Source: Streptomyces diastatochromogenes (GTDB lineage: Bacteria; Actinomycetota; Actinomycetes; Streptomycetales; Streptomycetaceae). From it: a DNA stretch of 64,000 nucleotides. Position numbers and translations under genes: made by a program. The stretch is taken from the NCBI RefSeq assembly GCF_002242805.1, contig NZ_MCGQ01000002.1:35150-99149 (forward strand), written 5' to 3'. Below are positions 24,606-33,578 of the stretch, one piece after another; within the stretch, counting starts at the first letter, position 1; each line of letters starts with the position of its first letter. The notes under the pieces were generated by a model. The model ran no database searches. It was given only the letters and a program-made list of their open reading frames with translations, and was not told the DNA's origin.

Positions 24606-26066
24606 ATGAGCAGCTCAACCACCGGCCTGGTGCCGGTGCACATTGGCCAGCCTGAGCCCGGCTCCGAGGAAGAGCAGGGGCTGCTGCTCCGCAGGGAGCG
24701 AGCTCTGAACCAGATGGGCCCGCCAGAGCCGCTGCGTGTCCCCGGCGACGTGCCCTGGGAGCAGCACGGCCTCGTGCCGCGATGGTGGGGCATGGAGAGC
24801 AGCGACTGTCCAGCGGCCGTGGAGCCGGGCTTCTTCTCCGGGCAGGGCCATGAGGAGTTCGAGCGCTTCCTCGGCGGTGCACGGCAGCGCGGCGAGGTCG
24901 CTCTGGTCTTCGCCGTCGTCGGCCACGCGGACGGCGACCGTCCGCGTAACCCGCTGTCGTCGGTGGACGCCTCCGTACGCCTCGGTGACCAGTCCACAAG
25001 CGCCGGTGGTCGGCGCCTGCCCAAGGGGATGCGGCCCGAGATCGCGCCGGGTCTGGAGGGCGCCGACCGTGATCTGGCGCTCCGGCTGCTGACCCGTCCC
25101 GAGGGCGCGCCGTGGTGGAGTTTGAAGTTGTACGGCTCTCAGTCGTACGACGGCTACCGTTCCGGCAGGGTGGACCACCCCGCTGCGGGCGAACTGCATC
25201 CCATCCTCGTCGACTCGCTCGGGGAGCCGGTGGTCGCGGCCTGGACGCCGCCGGAGGGCGACCAGCGGTGGTATCTCATCCCCGATGCCACCCGCTGGGA
25301 GAGCGTCCTGGGCTGGCTGGTGCACCGGGCACTGCCGAAGTACGTGCCCGCAGCGCTGCGCCGTGCCCGGTCGCCGTTCTTCATCGACCCCGATCTGCAG
25401 ACCGTCGGTGAGCAGAGCGCCCGCGACGCGCTGGAGGATCTGGAGGCGCGGTACGCGGCCGAGAAGCATCGCCTGGAGGATGAACTGCGACAGGCCAAGG
25501 AGACGGCGGAGCCGGTGCGGTACGGGCTGCTGTACGGCAGCGGCACCGACCTGGTCCATGCGGTCGCGCGGGTGCTGACCGCGGCGGGAATGCACACCGT
25601 GGACCTGGACGAGGAGCTCGGCGGGACGAAGTCAGCCGACCTGCTCGTCGGCGCCGACGGTATGGCATCGCGCCTGGTCGAGGTCAAGGGCGCCTCCGGT
25701 CCCGCACAGGAGCATCTCGTCGGGCATCTCCAGCGGCATCTGGAGACCTGGCCGCAACTGCGGCCCGACGAACCGGTCTCCGACGGCGTACTGATCGTCA
25801 ACCATCAGCACAAGCTGCACCCGTCGGAGCGGACGGCGGCGGTGTACGCGCGGCCCGAGTTCGTCGCCTCGCTCGACTCACTACCGGTGACGGTCATCAG
25901 CACGGTGGAGTTGTTCAACTGGTGGCGTGCCGCCGACTGGGCGGCGATCCGCACCGCAGTGCTGGGCGACGCGGCCGTGACCGCACAGTCGGCGGCGCCA
26001 GTGAACCCGCCGCAACCGCCATCCGCCCAGCGGCGCCGGTGGTGGAGCGGCGGACGGCACCAGTAG
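24606..26066 (+). CDS. Protein with coiled coil and PD-(D/E)XK nuclease-like domain
   Basis: The protein has 486 residues. The first ~250 residues are a domain I cannot name (WWSLKLYGSQSYDGYRSG, RWYLIPDATRWESVLGWLV). A charged coiled coil follows at ~268-302 (ARDALEDLEARYAAEKHRLE). Residues ~305-445 look like a restriction-endonuclease fold. A helix (GTDLVHAVARVLTAAGMHTV) is followed by SADLLVGADG with Asp at ~345, then SRLVEVKGAS with E359 and K361, matching the D...E-x-K core. The last 40 residues are Pro/Arg-rich. It sits between a kinase-propeller protein and a dsRNA-binding protein and is the likely effector nuclease. Confidence 0.65.
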   Translation: MSSSTTGLVPVHIGQPEPGSEEEQGLLLRRERALNQMGPPEPLRVPGDVPWEQHGLVPRWWGMESSDCPAAVEPGFFSGQGHEEFERFLGGARQRGEVALVFAVVGHADGDRPRNPLSSVDASVRLGDQSTSAGGRRLPKGMRPEIAPGLEGADRDLALRLLTRPEGAPWWSLKLYGSQSYDGYRSGRVDHPAAGELHPILVDSLGEPVVAAWTPPEGDQRWYLIPDATRWESVLGWLVHRALPKYVPAALRRARSPFFIDPDLQTVGEQSARDALEDLEARYAAEKHRLEDELRQAKETAEPVRYGLLYGSGTDLVHAVARVLTAAGMHTVDLDEELGGTKSADLLVGADGMASRLVEVKGASGPAQEHLVGHLQRHLETWPQLRPDEPVSDGVLIVNHQHKLHPSERTAAVYARPEFVASLDSLPVTVISTVELFNWWRAADWAAIRTAVLGDAAVTAQSAAPVNPPQPPSAQRRRWWSGGRHQ

Positions 26067-26319
26067 CGGCACGTGGTGGGGCAACTGGCTTCACCTCTTG
26101 CCCGCGATGCAGCCCTTTCCGAACCCGCGTCAGGCGGCCTACGCTGATCGGCCAGTGCCGCCGTGATCACCGGGAGTCGTGAGGCGCGGCGGGAGGAGGG
26201 GACAGCAGGACCGGGGGCAGACCGCCGCCCGTACGCAAGCACCGGGACAGCGCACCGACGCTACCCGGGAGCGCGTGCCGGGGCCGGGCAGGGCCGAGTC
26301 ACCCGGCAGGGGGAGGGCC

Positions 26320-29244
26320 ATGAACCGCTGGGTCGGCATCGTGTCGCTGCGCGAGACTGCGCCGCCGACACCCGTGCACCGCATCGCGCTCGCCATCGAT
26401 GCCGCGCGGAACCGGACGTCGTACCAGCTGGCCGGCCAGACGGTGCCGTACGCGCGGATGCGGTCGGCGCTGCGCACGCTCGGTCAGGAACACGCGCGCC
26501 ACCACGAGTGGGAGCGGTACGCGTACTGCGTTGACCTGGCCGGCGACTTCTTCGACGGCGGCCACCCCCCGACCGGACTGCCCTCCTGGCTCACCAACGA
26601 ACTCCAGAACCTCCTGGACGGCAGGTATGGCACATCGCCGACCGGCGGGCGGAAGGCGCACCCTCGGCGCACCGACTCGCGTCCTGCCCACCAGCGCCCG
26701 GCGTCCACCCGCCGGGTCCGGACCACACCCCCCGAAGCCGCCCGCCCGCCCCGGCCCGCGCGGTCGGCCCCGCCCGCGGCCGGACAGCGTCCGTCGCCCG
26801 AGCCGGTCCGGCCCTACTCCCGCGCCGAACGGCGGCTCGACGTCCACGACGTCACGTACCCGGCACTGTGCGAGCCGCCCGTATCGCTGGTGGGCACGTA
26901 CGGGCAAGAGGTCCGCGAGATCGTGGGGAAGGCCGTGCGCGGATGGGACGCCGGCCCCGAAGTCACCGCCTGGCTCGGCCTAGCCGCCGAACACCGCAGT
27001 CACCTCTACGAGAGTCACCACGCCGACCAGGTCACACCGCACGTGCTCGGTCTGCTCGACCGGCTCGGTGCCACCGCGCTCGACGTGATTCTGCTCGACG
27101 CCTACGCGCGACGGGCGACCCCTCGGAAGGTGGGCGAACAGTCGAGCGAACACGCCCGGCGTCGTGCCGCCGCCGACCTTGCGCTCGGCGCGTGGGCTGC
27201 CAAGCAAGGGCTGGTGCGCATGGGCGCGGGGGAGGCGCAGCAGCCCGCCAGGTCCGTCTTCGAAGGAGTGGCCCGGCAGATCCTCGGCGTGCTCAGTCTC
27301 TGTGGCGAGCACGATATCGCGCAGAGGCTGGTCGCCTCCGTGTGGCCCGACCTCGACCGGCCGTCCTCGAAGACGGGAGCTGATCCCGTCACTCTGGCGC
27401 ATACGGCTTTCCACAAGGAAGGACTGACCTATGACTACGACGAGGAGGGCCCGGACCACCGCAAGGTCTTCCGCGCCGTCGTCCGCACCGGAACCGGCCG
27501 CACGGCGGAAGGCACCGGACAGTCCAAGAAGGCGGCGCGGGTGGCTGCGGCACGAGCGCTGCTCGACGCATACCCGAAGGTGGCTGCGGCGGCGGGCGCC
27601 GAGCGGAAGGCGACACCCGCGAACCTGCCTACCGCGTCGCCGCTGCCCTACGCGCAGCCGGGCAACCGGCAGCGGGACGCCGTGAGCGACCTGTCGGCGA
27701 TGTTCGAGCTTGGGCATCGCGCGGACGGGCTCCTCGCCCAAGCCCTCACTCATGCCTCGTGGGTCCACGAGAACCAGGCGGCGGTGACCGCCGCCCGCCA
27801 GCGCGACAACCACCTCCTCGCCCACCACGGCTCGCACGTGGTGAACCACCTCGCCGCCCACGTCCGCGTCCGCCAGACCCTCGCGCACGGCCTCACCCCC
27901 GACGAGGACGAGGCACGCATCCTCACCACCTCTGACGACGACACCGCCCGGCTCGGTGCGACCCTCCAGCTCGCCGAAGGGCTGCTGACGAGCCGCGGTG
28001 AGAGCGGACAGAGCCGCACAGCGGTGTCGGACGCCACCCAGGCGGTTGTCGCCGCGGCCTGGCGCGTCCACGGGCCTCGGCTGCTCAGGCGCCGGCCCGC
28101 TGTCCTCGACGACTGGCTCTCCGGCCTGGAACACCAGCACGACCCGGTGACCATCCTCGCCATCATGGCCACCACATACGGGATCGACCACGATTACACG
28201 TACGACGTCTCGGGGCCGGACCACCTGAAGAGCTTTACCGCCACGATCAGGCTGCGGGACGCTCGGGGCCGTGTGCACCGGTGGACCGAGCGTTTGCCCG
28301 GAACCCCCGGGAAGCCGGAGGCGAAGAGGGCGACCGCCGAGGCTGTCCTCGACATCCTCGCCGCCCCCGTCAACGGTGCCGTCGACGATCTCCCCGCACC
28401 GGAACGGGACCTGCTCGTCTTCCTCCTGCGCGCCCAACTCGATGGCCTCGGCCAGCCGACGGAAAGGCAGCGCGCCCGCATGCTCGCCCGCGGCGACCTC
28501 GGCACCGACCTCCTCACCACGGGTGACATCGAGGCGTTTCTTGCCTGGGCAGAACGCATCCGCCCCATGCTCGGGCCGGACGGCACAGCCGTACCGGACG
28601 CGCTGCGCGAGCTGTACCCGAAGGTCCTCGACGACACCCGACTCGGGCCTGGATCGCTCCTACGCCGTATGGCTGCCGAACCTGGACCCGACGTCGCGAG
28701 CGTGGTTCGGCGAAACGCGGCGGACGCCGTACGGCGAGCGCTGAGCAGCGGGCCGCAGGCCGCCTCCGTTCGCGACGTCGTGCAGGACTGGTGGCGCGAT
28801 CAGGCCCCGGCCACCGGCGTCACGGTCCGCGACGACATGCGTCAGGAGGTCTTCCGCCCGCTCCCCATCCACCTCGGCGCGCTGGACGAGACCCTGAAGT
28901 GGGGCGGCGAAGCCGCCGAGGCGGCCGATACCCGCATCGACGTCGAGCTGACGGTTCAGGACGGCACGCTGCACGTCTGGCTCGGCCTCGACAGGGTGGA
29001 CGTCCGGGCGGCTTGCGACGATTTCGCCCGCCTGCTGTCGCACACCCTTCCGTACACCGACTGCCTGGTCGGTGACGACCATGTACTGCTGCGCCTGCAC
29101 GGCGATCTCGAGACAGATCCCCTTCATCCCTTGGCCGCCGCAGGCATGGATGCCTACGCCTCCGGGCCGAAGGACCGGCGACGGCTCATTGAGCAAGTCG
29201 CCGACGGGCCTGCGGAAGCACAGGATAAGCAGCCGTATTCGTGA
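26320..29244 (+). CDS. Tandem RNase III-like plus dsRNA-binding domain protein
   Basis: The protein has 974 residues from an ATG with GGGGGAGG upstream. After an N-terminal helical part (1-100) and an Arg/Pro-rich linker (105-170), two similar units follow. Unit 1 has an RNase III-like helical domain (~196-345: WLGLAAEHRSHLYESHHADQ, SVFEGVARQILGVLSLCG) and a dsRNA-binding domain (~354-420) with the classic tail GTGQSKKAARVAAARALL. Unit 2 has LLAQALTHASWVHENQ and RQRDNHLLAHHGSHVVNHLA (~470-510), which follow the RNase III signature. The acidic residues of the E-F-L-G-D motif are replaced. A second dsRBD-like segment (~607-683) follows. The C-terminal ~290 residues are unassigned. It likely binds double-stranded RNA without cutting it and may be the sensor of this cluster. 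Confidence 0.7.
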   Translation: MNRWVGIVSLRETAPPTPVHRIALAIDAARNRTSYQLAGQTVPYARMRSALRTLGQEHARHHEWERYAYCVDLAGDFFDGGHPPTGLPSWLTNELQNLLDGRYGTSPTGGRKAHPRRTDSRPAHQRPASTRRVRTTPPEAARPPRPARSAPPAAGQRPSPEPVRPYSRAERRLDVHDVTYPALCEPPVSLVGTYGQEVREIVGKAVRGWDAGPEVTAWLGLAAEHRSHLYESHHADQVTPHVLGLLDRLGATALDVILLDAYARRATPRKVGEQSSEHARRRAAADLALGAWAAKQGLVRMGAGEAQQPARSVFEGVARQILGVLSLCGEHDIAQRLVASVWPDLDRPSSKTGADPVTLAHTAFHKEGLTYDYDEEGPDHRKVFRAVVRTGTGRTAEGTGQSKKAARVAAARALLDAYPKVAAAAGAERKATPANLPTASPLPYAQPGNRQRDAVSDLSAMFELGHRADGLLAQALTHASWVHENQAAVTAARQRDNHLLAHHGSHVVNHLAAHVRVRQTLAHGLTPDEDEARILTTSDDDTARLGATLQLAEGLLTSRGESGQSRTAVSDATQAVVAAAWRVHGPRLLRRRPAVLDDWLSGLEHQHDPVTILAIMATTYGIDHDYTYDVSGPDHLKSFTATIRLRDARGRVHRWTERLPGTPGKPEAKRATAEAVLDILAAPVNGAVDDLPAPERDLLVFLLRAQLDGLGQPTERQRARMLARGDLGTDLLTTGDIEAFLAWAERIRPMLGPDGTAVPDALRELYPKVLDDTRLGPGSLLRRMAAEPGPDVASVVRRNAADAVRRALSSGPQAASVRDVVQDWWRDQAPATGVTVRDDMRQEVFRPLPIHLGALDETLKWGGEAAEAADTRIDVELTVQDGTLHVWLGLDRVDVRAACDDFARLLSHTLPYTDCLVGDDHVLLRLHGDLETDPLHPLAAAGMDAYASGPKDRRRLIEQVADGPAEAQDKQPYS

Positions 29245-29564
29245 GCCCGTAACGCGAGCCGGGCCACGTTCTTCGCTCCGCTTCAGCGTGGCAAGGGCGT
29301 GACAGGAATGGCGCTGCAGAGCCCCTGCTGGCTCTGGAAGGAAACGGCTGCCCCTGGGCCCTCACCGAAGGCCCGGCCGACGCCGGGACGGTGAGAACTT
29401 AGTATGCGGAGCCGACGGGACCAGGTAACGTCTTGCTCATGTTCTTCCAGACGCCGATTTACGAGTGAGAGCGTGATGGGCCCCTGCTGACGTCCTTCGA
29501 CGTCGCCGTGCCCGTCCCCCACCGATGAATCCGTAGATCACTTCACAACATTCCGGGAGAACCC
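29245..29564. other. Intergenic region with a promoter and a 9-codon mini-ORF
   Basis: This stretch has no full gene. TAACGT (about 29425-29430) could be a -10 element; it is followed by an ATG at 29439 for a 9-residue peptide, MFFQTPIYE, ending at 29468. That peptide resembles the start of short conserved Streptomyces proteins and may be a truncated copy. The remainder leads to the GTG of the DUF6243-like gene. Confidence 0.3.
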
Positions 29565-29774
29565 GTGAGCAAGAACATCAACAACCCCGTGGGCATGGGC
29601 GGCGGCCAGCGCAAGAAGCTGTCCCGCGCCGAACGGCAGAACAACGGTCCGCACCGCAACCTCGACCGCCAGGGTGCCGCCGACCAGAAGGCGGAGCTGG
29701 TGCGCAAGATGCGCGAGAAGGCAGGCACTGCGGAGGGCGCCGGGCAGACGGGCGACAACACCGCACAGAGCTGA
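29565..29774 (+). CDS. Small basic DUF6243-like protein
   Basis: The protein has 69 residues from a GTG with GGGAGAACCC upstream. It contains NNPVGMGGGQRKKLSRAERQ, then RQGAADQKAELVRKMREKAG, a pattern of short, disordered, highly charged Streptomyces proteins that I associate with DUF6243. Function is unknown. A long hairpin terminator 30 bp downstream supports it as an expressed gene. Confidence 0.65.
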   Translation: MSKNINNPVGMGGGQRKKLSRAERQNNGPHRNLDRQGAADQKAELVRKMREKAGTAEGAGQTGDNTAQS

Positions 29775-29806
29775 CGCACCGCCACCGTAGGGCGGCACCG
29801 CACGGG

Positions 29807-29843
29807 GCAGGGCCTGGACCGCGACACGTGGTCCGGGCCCTGC
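29807..29843 (+). terminator. Strong 14-bp hairpin terminator
   Basis: GCAGGGCCTGGACC (29807-29820) pairs with GGTCCGGGCCCTGC (29830-29843) with a single T-G wobble and a 9-nt loop. It lies 32 bp past the stop of the DUF6243-like gene. Confidence 0.8.
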
Positions 29844-29896
29844 TGCCGTACCGGGCGCGGCCTGCCCCGCTCAGCTCTCGGCCGAGCACCCGCGTC

Positions 29897-30187
29897 TCAG
29901 CCGGCCAACCGGGGCAGCCGCAGATTCAGCAGCCCCGTCACCGCCACCACCCCGAGCTGCACCAGCAGCGTCACCAACAGCGCGTTCCCCCGTGCCCAGC
30001 CCGGGTGACACCGCCTCGCTGAGTTGGCCAGCGTCGACGCGCGCCAGCGGGCCTCTTCGAGTCTGAGTCGGGTGCAGTAAGCCGTCGAGAGAGGTTCGAG
30101 TGCCTCCGGAGGCAGGCCCGGTGGGCGGATGGTCGAAATCGGGTTCAGTGTATGAACTTCACCATGTCGCTGACCTGCGAAAATCAC
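29897..30187 (-). CDS. Small hypothetical protein with C-terminal hydrophobic segment
   Basis: An open frame of 96 codons. The C-terminal half (LRLEEARWRASTLANSARRC, GNALLVTLLVQLGVVAVTGLL) has an amphipathic helix and one membrane-like helix. The N-terminal half is less convincing, and the start overlaps a repeated CTGACCTGCGAAAA sequence. It may be a gene fragment rather than a functional gene. Confidence 0.3.
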   Translation of the reverse strand: MIFAGQRHGEVHTLNPISTIRPPGLPPEALEPLSTAYCTRLRLEEARWRASTLANSARRCHPGWARGNALLVTLLVQLGVVAVTGLLNLRLPRLAG

Positions 30188-30420
30188 ATCCCAAAGTCCG
30201 AGTGGCCGACACGTCGAGTTGGTGCAGCCCGGTGCCGCTCATTCGCTTTCGTCGTTGGTGACGGTCTCGAAAATGGTGTCGGCACAGGCATCGTCACGGC
30301 TGATCGTCAGCGGAGCGCTGGATGCGGGCGGGCCTGACTGTCAGTGGTGCCGCATACCCTGAATGAGCACCTCAGTCGGCTACTTGTCGACGAGCCGTGT
30401 CCAGCAAGGAGGGTGGGGCG

Positions 30421-31920
30421 ATGGCTGATCGCAAGACTGTGACGCGCCAGACGTTCATCGGTGAGAAGGGCATCGCCCTGATCGAGCGACGCTGCCTGGA
30501 GATGGGCCACCTCTTCCATCCCCGGCGCGTCGATCACGGCATCGACGGACACATTGATCTGGTCGACCCCGACAGCCGTGCCGTGCTGAACATGACCCTG
30601 CTGGTCCAGAGCAAAGCGCAGGACCGGCGCTTCTCTGGCGAGACGGACGACGGCTTCCATTATCTCTGCGACCAGCGCGATCTTGATCACTGGCTGTCCG
30701 GTAACTCGCCGGTCATCCTGGTCTTTTCCCACCCCGGGAGCGATGAGGCGTGGTGGGTTGAGGTCAAGGCGGCGTTCCCGGACGCGGTCAGCCGTGCTAC
30801 CCGCCGCGTGGACATCGACAAGCACACCCAGCGCTTCGACCGTGACGCCGCGCAGGCACTGCTGCGCTTGGCGATGTCTCGGACGACGGGCCTGTACTTG
30901 CGCCCCGCGCCGATCACCGAAGTGCTGACCACGAACCTGCTGCCCGTCATCGAGATGCCGTCGACCGTGCATCTGGCCCCGACGGTCTTCGCCGACTACC
31001 GCGCGGCCGGTGATGCCCTGGAGGCGCAGGGCCGGCGGGAGTCCGGCTGGATTCTGCGGGACAAGCTGGTCCTGTCGTTCCGCGACCTGCGGGACTCACC
31101 TCTGCGGGTGCTGTGCGACGGAGATCCCGAGCGGCACGAAACCAGAGAGTGGGCGGACAGCGACGACCTCGACACCCAGCATCGTTTCGCTGATCTGCTC
31201 TCCCGGACTGTTCAGGACTCCTATCCGGAGCTGCGGTGGCACAAGAACCGCAAGCACATGCACTTTCGCGCGACCTCGCACCTGGGGCCCCGCAAGGCGG
31301 GCAGAGGTCACGGATCACGTGGCCGGACCGTGTTCGGTCCGCACTATTCCAAGTCCGATCCGCAGCGCGTTGGCTACTACCACCACGCCGCACTGCGCAC
31401 CAGATTCCGGCGCCTGGACGGAGTTTGGTATTGCCAGCTGGAACCGGACTACTGCTTCACCACCGACGGGTACACCGAGTACCCGTTCGCCGACCGGCTT
31501 CTGGCGGGGATCAAACGTCTCGATCGGCATCCGGCGGTCAGAGGCTGGACCCGCGTGTGGGCCAACTACCTGCGTCAGGAAGCAGATTTGTTCACGGAAG
31601 CGCGGCCTGTCCAGTTCGGTGAACTGGCCACCATGACGGTCGAGCGCGGTATCGACGACCGGTGGTGGGGGCCGGCTCCGTCCGGGGCCGCACCCGAGGA
31701 CGACCAGGACCCCTCCGCCGGAGGACAGGAAAGCCTGGACGCCGTCCTGGCTGTCGCGGATGCGGACACCCAGGATCTCCTCAGCCTGCTGCAGGAAGGC
31801 GAGAGCGGCGAGAGCGATGACGGCGCTCCTCGACGAAGAAGCCCCGGAAGCAAAGCCAGGTCTGCAGGGTTGCGGACGCCCCGTCAGGGACGGGCGAGCG
31901 GTGCGAGGCGAGGCCGGTGA
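30421..31920 (+). CDS. DUF4365-type nuclease with APAZ-like domain (SPARDA-like effector)
   Basis: The protein has 499 residues from an ATG with AGGAGG eight bases upstream. Residues ~10-150 match the DUF4365/PD-(D/E)XK nuclease pattern: GEKGIALIERRCLEMGHLFH, then HGIDGHIDLVDP with D42 and D46, and LLVQSKAQ with Q63 and K65. Residues ~170-430 resemble an APAZ domain, the partner of short Argonautes: WILRDKLVLSFRDLRDSPLR, HRFADLLSRTVQDSYPELRW, GVWYCQLEPDYCFTTDG. The gene overlaps the downstream PIWI gene by one base. In SPARDA systems the DREN-APAZ nuclease associates with a catalytically inactive short Argonaute and, when activated by guide and target, degrades nucleic acid non-specifically, protecting the population from plasmids and phages. 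The tail (~440-499) is Arg-rich and disordered. Confidence 0.75.
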   Translation: MADRKTVTRQTFIGEKGIALIERRCLEMGHLFHPRRVDHGIDGHIDLVDPDSRAVLNMTLLVQSKAQDRRFSGETDDGFHYLCDQRDLDHWLSGNSPVILVFSHPGSDEAWWVEVKAAFPDAVSRATRRVDIDKHTQRFDRDAAQALLRLAMSRTTGLYLRPAPITEVLTTNLLPVIEMPSTVHLAPTVFADYRAAGDALEAQGRRESGWILRDKLVLSFRDLRDSPLRVLCDGDPERHETREWADSDDLDTQHRFADLLSRTVQDSYPELRWHKNRKHMHFRATSHLGPRKAGRGHGSRGRTVFGPHYSKSDPQRVGYYHHAALRTRFRRLDGVWYCQLEPDYCFTTDGYTEYPFADRLLAGIKRLDRHPAVRGWTRVWANYLRQEADLFTEARPVQFGELATMTVERGIDDRWWGPAPSGAAPEDDQDPSAGGQESLDAVLAVADADTQDLLSLLQEGESGESDDGAPRRRSPGSKARSAGLRTPRQGRASGARRGR

Positions 31921-33371
31921 TGGACTCGGTGATCCTTGACGAACCAGAACTGGAGTTCGGCGGAGCGGCCCGGCACATCGATCCACGGTTCGGGATCACG
32001 AACTACGGCCCCGCCGATCTCGGCGCGGCCGACGCGCCCCGGGAGATCCGCATCGGCTTGGTCGGTCCTGCGGACCAACTCGACGGGCTGCGCCGATGGC
32101 TGGAGCGCTGCCGGGAACCCATCGCGGCTAAGGACGAGAAGTACCCGCATCTCTTCCCGGAATTCCCCGGCTGCGCCATCGACCGCGGCCTGCACACCAC
32201 CCTGGTCTTCAGCGACCGCAATACGCGGGCGATCAGCAGCCGCGACCTTCGCGCCATCGAGGCCGCCAGCCAGCCAGCAGCCCTGACCAACGCCGTGAGT
32301 ATCTACGCGGAAGAGATCAGGTCACTGGCTGATGAGAACCGCGTCGACGTACTCCTGGTCGCCAGACCCGAGCAGCTCATCGACACCGTCGGTCGATCCG
32401 CCAACGGCCTGAAGGAGGCCGGCGACCTTCCGGCGCAGGACGGGCACGACGAGCCGACCCCGGCCCGGTTTGCCAACTTCCACGACCTGCTTAAGGCCCG
32501 GCTATTGAATCTGCGCCAGCCCATCCAGATCATTCGCCGCAGTACCTGGGACGAAGCCACCCGGCCTCCCGAGGGCCACAGCCGCCAGGACGAGGCCAGT
32601 CGGGCCTGGAACTTGCACGTCGCCCTTTACTACAAGGCCGGCGGCGTCCCGTGGCGCCTCCTACGCAATCCCGCTGATCTCACGACCTGCTATGTCGGTG
32701 TCGCGTTCTACCGCAGCGACGACGGGAGCTCTCTGAGCACCGCGGTCGCGCAGGTCTTTAACGAGCGCGGGGACGGGGTGATCGTGCGCGGAGGGCCGGC
32801 CAGGATCAGCCGCACCGACCGCCAGCCCCACCTTGCCCGTGCCGACGCGCACGCCCTCCTGGTTCATGCCCTGGACGCCTACCGGCGCGAACATCGCACC
32901 GCACCCGCGCGCATCGTGCTGCACAAGACCTCGGCCTTCACCGACGAGGAGGCCGGCGGTTTTCAGGACGCCGCGGACGAACGGTTCATTGACACGCTGG
33001 AGATGAGCTGGATCACCAGCAGCGAAGGTGCCGCAGCTTTCCGTGCGGGTGATGCGCCGCCCCTGCGCGGCACCCTCGTCATCCTCGGTGAACGCGAACT
33101 CGCGCTGTACGCCACAGGCAGCATCGAGTTCTATCGAACCTACCCCGGCATGTACATTCCACGCCCGATTGGCATCAGGCCCGTGGGCCCCACCCGGAAC
33201 CCGCGTGAGCTAGCCGCCGAAGTTCTCGCTCTGACCAAGATGAACTGGAACCAGACACGTCTGGACGGGCGCCTCCCCGTCACCATGCGCACGGCCAACC
33301 AGGTCAAATCCGTCCTGCGCTTCTGCCCGCCCGACCAAGCCGTCGCCACCCGCTACGCCCACTACATGTAG
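31920..33371 (+). CDS. Short prokaryotic Argonaute (MID-PIWI), catalytically inactive type
   Basis: The protein has 483 residues from the ATG at 31920, which overlaps the upstream TGA; a GTG at 31917 is in frame. The length fits a short pAgo with MID and PIWI lobes only. The C-terminal signature ELAAEVLALTKMNWNQTRLD and LPVTMRTANQVKSVLRF is typical of PIWI proteins. CYVGVAFYRS (~258-267) is the first strand of the RNase H-like fold, where an active enzyme would have Asp. ARIVLHKTSAFTDEE (~331-345) is the second strand. The DEDX tetrad is not preserved, so it should bind guide and target without slicing. Translational coupling to the nuclease-APAZ gene indicates a heterodimer. Confidence 0.8.
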   Translation: MDSVILDEPELEFGGAARHIDPRFGITNYGPADLGAADAPREIRIGLVGPADQLDGLRRWLERCREPIAAKDEKYPHLFPEFPGCAIDRGLHTTLVFSDRNTRAISSRDLRAIEAASQPAALTNAVSIYAEEIRSLADENRVDVLLVARPEQLIDTVGRSANGLKEAGDLPAQDGHDEPTPARFANFHDLLKARLLNLRQPIQIIRRSTWDEATRPPEGHSRQDEASRAWNLHVALYYKAGGVPWRLLRNPADLTTCYVGVAFYRSDDGSSLSTAVAQVFNERGDGVIVRGGPARISRTDRQPHLARADAHALLVHALDAYRREHRTAPARIVLHKTSAFTDEEAGGFQDAADERFIDTLEMSWITSSEGAAAFRAGDAPPLRGTLVILGERELALYATGSIEFYRTYPGMYIPRPIGIRPVGPTRNPRELAAEVLALTKMNWNQTRLDGRLPVTMRTANQVKSVLRFCPPDQAVATRYAHYM

Positions 33372-33578
33372 TCAGCCGACCGGGCCTTTCCCTGTCCGTC
33401 GGCTCGGGTCGCACGCCGTTCGGTCCCGCTGGACACGGCATGTCACCGCTGGTCTGACGGAGTGATCGGTCGCTGATGCGACAGGCTGTACGACTTCACG
33501 TGGAGGCGCCGAGGTGCAGACGGCCGCAGCCTCACCTCGGCAGTCCATGGTCGGGATACTGGTCCCGCTCGACATTCT

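Noticed and set aside
26980..28437. A 485-codon minus-strand frame
   Set aside because: It is antisense to the dsRBD protein, which has recognised domains; the frame is a composition artefact.
30050..30130. Possible tRNA because of GAGAGGTTCGAGTGCCTCC
   Set aside because: The GGTTCGAGT resembles a T-arm, but the CCTCCGGAGG that follows folds on itself, and no acceptor, D-arm or anticodon stem can be built around it.
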